Shown: positions 57,027-64,000 of the stretch, in pieces
How the letters are laid out: each line of letters begins with the position of its first letter
How positions within the stretch are numbered: position 1 is the first letter of the stretch
NCBI GenBank assembly: GCA_020746875.1
Contig: JAGTJL010000004.1
Span: forward strand, 2,356,001 to 2,420,000
Source: Rhexocercosporidium sp. MPI-PUGE-AT-0058
Lineage: Eukaryota > Ascomycota > Leotiomycetes > Helotiales
Length of the DNA: 64,000 nucleotides
Direction: 5' to 3'
Notes under the pieces: model-generated
What the model was told of the DNA's origin: nothing
Database searches by the model: none
The model's input: the letters and a program-made list of their open reading frames with translations, nothing else
Program-made: the position numbers and the translations under genes

Positions 57027-59677
57027 ATGACACGTCTTCCAAATCTATCTCATCTGTGTCGACGCCATGATAGGATTCTTAGACAAGCAACAAGGAGTAG
57101 GATCCGACAGTCGACAACTCCGCTCCTTGTCTCCCAAACTCGAACAGCTTGTCAAAGTCCCCTTCATCTCTCACCAGCACGAATAATTTCGATCTCTCAA
57201 ACACGCCCGTTCCAACACCAAGCCCTCCCAGCACGCGATTCCTCACCACTAGCAGAGAAGATCGTGAACATCAATGCATCGACCTCATCACCAACCTACA
57301 AAATCCAAGAACAGCCTCTAGGAAAGCTCCGTCCACTACGGGTCATAATATTTGGAGCTGGAGTCAATGGATTGAACATGCTGTATACGTTACGCAAGGA
57401 GGCTAGTGGTGTTGATTGCGTTATCATTGAGAAGAACCCTGAGTGTGGAGGGACGTGGTATGAGAATCGCTAGTAAGTTCCCTTTCACACTGCTTTGAGC
57501 GGTTGAGATCGAGCTTTCTTTCCCCTTGCTATGCTAAATCCGGAATTTAAACAGTCCAGGCTGTGCCTCTGACGATCCATCACACCACTACCAATACACG
57601 CACACTCTCAGCCCATCTTGGAGCTCAGTCTTCGCACAAGCAGGGGAGATCAAGCAATACCTAAACGACTTCATAGACAACAACAGTTTAAGGTCGAGCA
57701 TCCATTGTAACTCTAGCGTGACAAGCTCTCAATGGGACGAAGAGAAGCAGAAGTGGATTATTGGCGTCAAGAACGAAGCTGCAGGAACAATTTCCGAAGA
57801 AGAAGCTGATGTCATAATTGACGCAACTGGGATTTTCAAGTTCGTTTTCCAACCTGCCACTGAGGTTACTTGATTATTGAAGAGGGGTTCCGGCTGACGA
57901 TATACTGTGTCAGTGATTACAAATGGCCTGAACTCAAAGGTCTGCAATCCTTCAAGGGCCGCTTGATACACACCGCAAACTGGCCATCCGACTTCGACTA
58001 CCATGGCAAGAATGTAGCCGTTCTTGGGAATGGTGCTTCCGGCGTACAGATTGTTCCTGCGCTTCAACCACGTAAGTTTCTCCCCAGATCAACTCAAACC
58101 CACCCAAACGAAAATGAGTAAAATCCAAGCCATACCAAACCACGAGAGGTAATCAGATTCTAACTTTTGACATTATAAAAACATAGATGTGAACAAGTTA
58201 ATTCACTGCATCCGCTCCAAGACGTGGATCGCACCACCAAGCAAAGCCGTCCGGTACTGTCACCAACACACCATAGGCACCACAAACATCTTCTCCGAAG
58301 AATGGACGAAGACCCTCGCTTCGGATCCAGAGAAGTACAAAATCTTCTTAGAAGAAATCGATAACATGGCTAGAGAAGAGAGATTCAAAACCGTAAGCCA
58401 TTCGCCCCTTTTCCATTTCTAAACACATGTCCCCAGAGAAAAGAGACAATGGGAAAGAGGGAAATTAAACTGACAACCCTTCCTAGATCCTAACCAGCAC
58501 CTCCAACGCCCACACCTCCCTCTCCGAAATAACAGCCTACATGGCCGCCCAACTCGCCTCTCACCCGCATCTCATGGCTTCCCTGATCCCCACCTTCCCC
58601 ATCGGCTGCCGCCGCATAACCAGTTCCCCAAGCTACCTCTCCTCCCTCTGCTCTCCCAACGTCGTTGTTGAAACTTCCCCCATTGAGACCATCACACCAA
58701 ACGGCATCCTCCTGGCCTCAAATTCAAACCTAAACTCAAACTCAATTTCAAGTGCCGACCCAAACTTGAATCCAAACCCAAATTCAAACTCAAATCCAAA
58801 CTCAATTTCCGACTCCGAAACCTTCCATGAGGTAGACGCTATTATCTGCGCAACAGGCTTCAACACTTCCTTCCTCCCGCGCTTCCCGATTATAGGAGAC
58901 GGAGGGTTGAATCTCCAGGATGCATGGAGTGAGGCCATGGGCGGTCCGAGAGCATATATGAGTATGATGGCCGAAGGGATGCCAAATTACTTCCGTAAGC
59001 CTAACTATCCTCCCCCCTATTCTCCGACCCCGATTCTTAAATTTCCACGCCGTCAAAAGACCTCACGACTCGAAATCTCTTCCAAGAACCATGCAATTAT
59101 TAAGCGGTCTCTGACAACGTTTTGTGTAAAATCAGGTATCCTAGGTCCCAATGGCCCTCTAGCACATGGCGCCGTCCCCCGCCTCAGCACACACATGTGC
59201 ACGTACGTGCTCTCGCACATCGCGAAGATGAGGGTTGAGAATTACTCTTCGATACGCGTGCAGCCGGGTGCGGTGAGGGAGTTTAATGAGCACATACAGG
59301 CGTTTATGCCGAGGACTGCGTGGGCGGGTGGGGGATGTGGGGGGTGGTATAGGAGTAAGATGTCGACGACGGGAGAGGGAGAGGGAAACGGGGAGGGAGG
59401 AATGGGGAAGAAGGTAGGGAATAAGGGGGTAGGGGAAGAGAGAGTAACAGCGCTGCATCCAGGCAGTCAGACGCATTGGGAGATGATGCTAGAGGATGTT
59501 CGGTGGGAGGACTTCGTGTACGGACGCGTTGGGGCGGGGATGCAAGGGAATAGGTTCGCGTATTTGGGGAACGGTTTTGCCGTTGGTGAAGTTGGCGAGG
59601 ATGAGGTTGGTAACGGTGGAGATGTGAACAAAGGAAGTGATCCTTCTCTCTCCTCTCAGGCAACACCACAACTGTAA
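57027..59677 (+). CDS. Baeyer-Villiger type flavin monooxygenase
   Basis: 714-residue FAD/NADPH monooxygenase. Exons are 57027-57472, 57555-57839, 57914-58071, 58187-58392, 58487-58994 and 59136-59677; all joins keep frame. Seen: a basic presequence-like N-terminus, FAD motif VIIFGAGVNG, YPGCASDDPSHHYQYT, ATGIFND, and the BVMO fingerprint FKGRLIHTANWP (matches FxGxxxHxxxWP). Then come the NADPH motif VAVLGNGASGVQ and a late AIICATGFNTSF. Two unusual inserts are seen: an Asn/Ser/Pro repeat (58712-58812) and a Gly/Glu/Lys-rich stretch near 59370-59440 (TGEGEGNGEGG). Domain order fits the fungal cyclohexanone-monooxygenase-like group. Substrate unknown; divergent from the halogenase-like gene. 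Confidence 0.85.
58712..58812 (+). repeat. In-frame Asn-Ser/Pro hexanucleotide repeat
   Basis: Near-tandem AAACTC, AAATCC and AACCCA hexamers encode (NS), (NL) and (NP) dipeptides inside the monooxygenase. Confidence 0.8.
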
Positions 59678-60416
59678 ATCCAAATGCATGCCACACTAGA
59701 TATGAATTGTTGGAGGTTGGGCGGAGATGTATCGGAGTTGGGGAGTTGGGAGTTGCTTGAGTCGCTGGGAGTTACAATAGAATGGGATAAAGTGCATAGA
59801 TAAAAGTACATGGCGAAGGTGCGTTCTTCGGTTTGGTTTGGCTGGTTGGCAGGAATAGATAAAAAGCATCGTATCGTATCGCATCACATAGCGCTGAGCA
59901 AAACAATAGAATATCATTCTGTACACAATTTTTGAGTACAGTAAGCAGGCGAGCGAGGAAGAAAGAAAACTGAACGTCGAGGCAGGCAACGTCTCCATCA
60001 GATTAGGATTGTGACTAAGTTTGACAGTGATGGAAATTGCACTGGGTGAGGACTAGTCTATGACTATCTAACACCATACATAGCTGCTAACAATTTAATT
60101 GAACGGTAGAGAGAAAGAGAGAGAACAAACGAAGCAGATGCTGTGAAAGCACACTGGTGCGTTGTACTCTCATGAGCGTGAAGGGGGGTATGTTATCAGG
60201 ATATCAGCAGATTAACCATCGATACCGAAATCCAACATACTGAACATTAGGCCAATATTCTATTTTCCATGTTGGTCGGGCCAATGTATTCGTATACATA
60301 TACATGACATGCTTATCCAATGCCTCAATAAATCCCCTTCCTTCTCCGCAATCTCTTCTATATTTAACAAACCAATCTAGATACTAACGGAAGTGGCCTA
60401 ACCCAACCAGATCAGG
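59678..60416. other. Intergenic between convergent genes
   Basis: 739 bp with ATCGTATCGTATCGCATC pentamer-like repeats near 59870; no gene recognised. Confidence 0.5.
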
Positions 60417-63213
60417 CTACAAGCCCGCTACGAACATCAATCCGTAGCCGACTGAGATGACTACCAAGAGAGTAGTGACGCTGGATGGGATACCACGGCT
60501 TATAAAGTGCTTGACTTGCAGGTATCTCTGACCTGTTTGCGGATCTTCCATCATGATAGCCGCTGTAGGAAGTCAGCAAATGTTATCACGGATAAAGGTA
60601 GGAACACGGGGAAGGGCAACTTACTCATATTTGGGAAGCCAGAGGTAGGGAGACCCATAGCAGCGCTGCACATTAGAGCACTTCCCATAACAAGAAGATT
60701 TGGATGCGGCTCTTCCATACCCATGCCAACACTGTGGACAAGTGGAAGGATGATCAGTGCTGCGACTGTGTGCGAGATGAAAGTTGCAACGACCAGGATC
60801 AAACTAGCGAAGACGACGAGGATGGCGTAGAGGGACATGCCTTCCACTTTATCCGTGATGGCTCCAGCAATCGTATGTAGGAGTCCGGATGAGTTGACGG
60901 CTTTGCCAAGGGAAAGACCACCAGCTGCAAGAATGATGATTGTCCAGAGGAAATTGTTGAAGTCTTCTTTGGTCAAGATCCCGGTACCGAAGAAGAGGAC
61001 CAGAGGGATGATTGCGACGACACCCATGTCACCGAATAGCCACTCTAGTTGATGACTGACACACCAGAGAATGATGGTTCCAAGTGTAACCAGAGAGATG
61101 AACCATTGCACGCCTGAGAACTTGTCTTTGACTGGACGAATAGGAACAATTGTGGTGCCCCGTCCAGGTTGGAAGGTCAGGAGTAGGATCACCCAGATGA
61201 GCAAGATTGAGATGATACCGACTGGGAGAGCGATGAAGAACCAAATACCCCATGACGGTTGAGGATCCATGATTTGGAGCGCGACTATGTTTTGCGGAGA
61301 CGCAATTGGTGAGAGCATACCACCAACATTAGAGGCCAGTGCGATTCCGAGAATGAGAGCCTTCGACATCTGAGAGTCCGCTGGAAGGTTGCGAAGCATG
61401 GGCTACGTCTGTTAGCTGGAAGTCCAGCGACGAACGTAGACATCACTTACCTGAATGATAGAAAAGCACAAGACAGGTGCAGCCACATTACTAATCCACA
61501 TACTTGCAAACGCAGCCACGAACATGTTGGTAACGAGAACCGTTCGTGGTCGAGTACCAGCTTTGCTGAGAACAAAGGTTGCGATTCTCTTCGCAATGTC
61601 ATATTTCGACAACGCAGCAGCGACGGTGAAACCTCCAAGCAAGAGCATAATGACGGGTGTCCACATGGCTGCGAAAATGTACTTGGTCGCAGCGCTGGCT
61701 TCGAGTCGATGATGAGGTTTCTCGTCTGAGCGAACCACTCTCAAAACGACACAGAGGAATGGGATCATCAATGATGTGACAAAGAGAGGAATGACCTAAG
61801 CAATTAGCATTTACTTGTTATTAGGCTCAGTCTTTGTACATACCTCAGTCGCCCACAACAGACTGACGAATGCCAACATTGCTAGACAATTCTGTTGTTC
61901 CACTTTCTTCATGATAGGAAGGTATAGGAGTACAATGAAGAGGGCCACAATGACCAAAAGGGTGAACATCGTCGAGCTAAAGAGCCAAGTTGGACACCTG
62001 AATCTGCCAACAGGCGTGTCTAGCTCCTTCATATCTGGAATATCATAGTCGTCACCCTGCAGCCGTGCCTTGCCAGGATCATTGTCAGCTCCGAGTAATG
62101 TCCTCCTAAGACCCATATTCGCCGCTTGGGCTTTCCTTTCAATTCCTATCATTTCTCGCCAGACGGTATTTCGCTCCCAAACAACATGTTCTCGAAGATG
62201 TAAGCGCAACTCTTTCTTAGCCAAGACTACATCCCCTCCGGTCACAACATCCGCATATGCCTGCTCCATCCGTGCAATGTTTTCCTCGATATGTGTCATT
62301 GTTTCTGGTCGGAAAGGATAGGCAGGGGTAACAAATTTCTCGATATACTTCGCCTTGAGATTTCGATCGCAGATTTTGTCGTATTTCTTTAACACCTTCG
62401 TAAATCCAGTCTTGTTGAGTTGGACGAAAGATTTTAGTTCACACAGCTGGACGTACAGACTGATGGCCCGCTTCTTCAAGGTAATCCCGGATGAGTAGAG
62501 GGTCGAGAAGGCATCGGTGGCATAATCGTCGTAATTTTGACTATTTCGTCGAACTGACTTGCTGAATTCCGTTGAAGCCCGCATATCCTCCGTCCCCGAT
62601 CTCCCAATGTTCACATCGTAAGGAGTACTCTTGCTGCGACCTGCTGCAGGCCTGTTCTTGCGAAGGGCAGTATTCTCATCATCCTCATCATCGCTGTCCT
62701 CCACACCTTCGTCGATAGACCTGCTGACTGTGCTTGCTCTTCTCGGCTTGCTGAGGAAGCTTCGGAATATACTGCCTTGTCTTGGTCTGTCACTCGCACG
62801 ACCGCTCGTTCCTGGTCTCAGAGTTTCCTGTCCCTCCTGATCGAAGTTTTCTGCCTCATACGATTCCTCGTCCCTCAAAAATTCGGAGACATCTCCGTAG
62901 ACTTCCAACTCCTTCAACTGGTAGAACGACGATATCTTCTCTAGCTCCACATCCAATGCCCGTTGGAATATCTGATCTGGGTCTTCTGAAGGTTGTATTA
63001 AGGGAGATCGTTCGGCGTCGTCTGCAGCTGGGCGGTGGATGGATTTTTCGAGCTGGTAGATCCTACCCCGGGTTAGCAGGAGTTCCCGAGCAACTAAGGG
63101 CGCAAATTTTCAGCAGAATGGAAGGCCTACAGCTTCTTCAAATTACTGTATGCAATGTAGTGACTGCTCCAGTCCGGTACAGCATTGAACTGGATGCTGT
63201 GAGAGAACTTCAT
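60417..63213 (-). CDS. SPX-domain anion/phosphate transporter (PHO87/90/91 type)
   Basis: 856-residue transporter with N-terminal SPX domain and a DASS/divalent anion:sodium-symporter-like membrane part, as in yeast low-affinity phosphate carriers. Exons (minus) are 63131-63213, 61844-63062, 61451-61795, 60625-61402 and 60417-60562. The first exon encodes MKFSHSIQFNAVPDWSSHYIAYSNLKKL, the classical SPX start; SPX continues with ISLYVQLCELKSFVQLNKTGFTKVLKKYDK. An acidic/Ser-rich linker interrupts it. The membrane region includes TPVIMLLLGGFTVAAAL, SNVAAPVLCFSIIQ, ASNVGGMLSPIASPQN and GLPTSGFPNMTAIMMEDPQTGQRYL. SPX binds inositol pyrophosphates and senses phosphate. Plasma-membrane or vacuolar location cannot be decided. 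Confidence 0.92.
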
Positions 63214-64000
63214 TTCGTCTGCCTGGTCGAGTTGACGAAATTTCTCCTGCCTCTTGACTTCTCGTTTTGAAAGCTGGAGCTCCTTCTCCTTCCGCTCTTG
63301 TATTCTAGTATAGTCGGAGAGTTCGTACTCCTCGAAATTCGCAGGGTCGAATTCGTGGGCGCACGGCGCAAGGACTCTCCCTCCTCCGGGCAGCTGGTGT
63401 GAGGATTGTTTGTCTGTGCCGTTGGGCGGCCTCGCGGGATGACTGCTGCTTGCAGAAGAGGAGGGATGAACAGCTGGAGATGAGGAGGATATGGTGACGA
63501 TGTGCAGAGTAGAGTAGAGTGGAGCAGAGTAGAATCAGAGGAGAGTGCACGACTCAATTGGCGGCGTGGCTAGGTATGCCCCGTGGTGTTGAGGGGCTCC
63601 CTTCTCTTTCTTCTCCGTTGCGTCTAGCTGAGCTGGTCTGGCTGAACTGGCTGGTCTGGTTGGTCTGGTTGGAAACTGGGCCAGCCTGACTGGGGACTGG
63701 ACGACGGAGCAGAATTCGATCCCGCCCTCGCCTCCACCGGGCTGAATGAGGGAGGCTACTGTACCAGTGTATTGTGCCTCGCTACCTAACTTCCACAGAT
63801 GCGATGCGCCGCGATACCCCAGGTATAAAATCTGATTCGACGAGAAGGGATGTAGAGGCTGCAGAGGAGGCTCGCGTGACTGGTGATCTGGCCCCGACCT
63901 AGCTAGTATCGAGACGGATGCAAGGCTGAGAGGGAAGAAAGTAGGTACTGCAGTACTTCGACGAAAGGAGACGAGTGACGAGGGTTGAAACATGAGTGGT
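63214..64000. other. Promoter side of the SPX transporter gene
   Basis: 787 bp, with CTGGTCTGGTTG-like repeats at about 63620-63672 and GAGTAGAGTGGAGCAGAG-type repeats near 63508. The open minus frames here are low-complexity and not convincing. Confidence 0.5.

Noticed and set aside
63535..63993. 152-residue minus ORF at the window edge
   Set aside because: Composition driven by CTGGTCTGGTTG-type repeats; no family features.

Overview
This window is nuclear DNA of a filamentous ascomycete (Pezizomycotina). The evidence is small 40-140 nt introns with GT..AG ends, spaced single-gene transcription units on both strands, and lineage-typical families: a HET-NACHT-WD40 protein, a con-10 type conidiation protein, a Pex14-family peroxin of filamentous-fungal type, an Rds1-type ferritin-like protein and a PTR2 peptide transporter. 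A leotiomycete such as a Sclerotinia or Rhynchosporium relative would fit, but that is a guess from general gene style. No tRNA, rRNA or CRISPR array was recognised. Exon limits were worked out by hand from splice signals and reading frame, and where they close on an integral frame they are given in each entry.

Layout, left to right. 0-17 kb is a fairly dense housekeeping stretch: a small unknown protein (-), a JmjC-like protein with an N-terminal zinc finger (+), a candidate small secreted protein (-), an isocitrate lyase/PEP mutase superfamily enzyme (-), a C2H2 zinc-finger protein (+), an AIM9/APH-type kinase-like protein (+), the INO80 subunit Ies2 (-), two very small convergent ORFs, a Pex14-family peroxin (+) and a small unknown protein (+). 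17-26 kb is an accessory island holding a 1282-residue HET-NACHT-WD40 receptor with nine near-identical WD repeats. About 0.8 kb downstream lies a broken gene that looks bacterial: a GIY-YIG domain plus a DUF2075 P-loop domain, with one frameshift and one TGG-to-TAG stop.

26-35 kb is gene-poor. It carries con-10, a small disordered protein, a hemerythrin-domain protein and two decayed NAD(P)-binding genes (an SDR and an NmrA-like gene). 35-41.6 kb has a bZIP factor, then about 5 kb without a recognisable gene but with a small TIR element (40082-40251) and a diverged repeat pair. 41.6-52.5 kb has an unknown 220-residue protein, a peptide transporter, a PaaI-type thioesterase, a secreted ferritin-like protein and a Ser/Ala-rich probable GPI protein.

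53-60 kb holds two divergent flavoenzymes, a halogenase-like protein (-) and a Baeyer-Villiger type monooxygenase (+), separated by AT-rich DNA. They may form a small two-gene oxidative module, but no synthase gene is in view. The window closes with an SPX-domain anion/phosphate transporter (-).

The most notable items are the broken bacterial-type nuclease/ATPase gene next to the NLR-like receptor, the homogenised 129-bp WD40 array, the halogenase-like/BVMO pair, and the TIR element.
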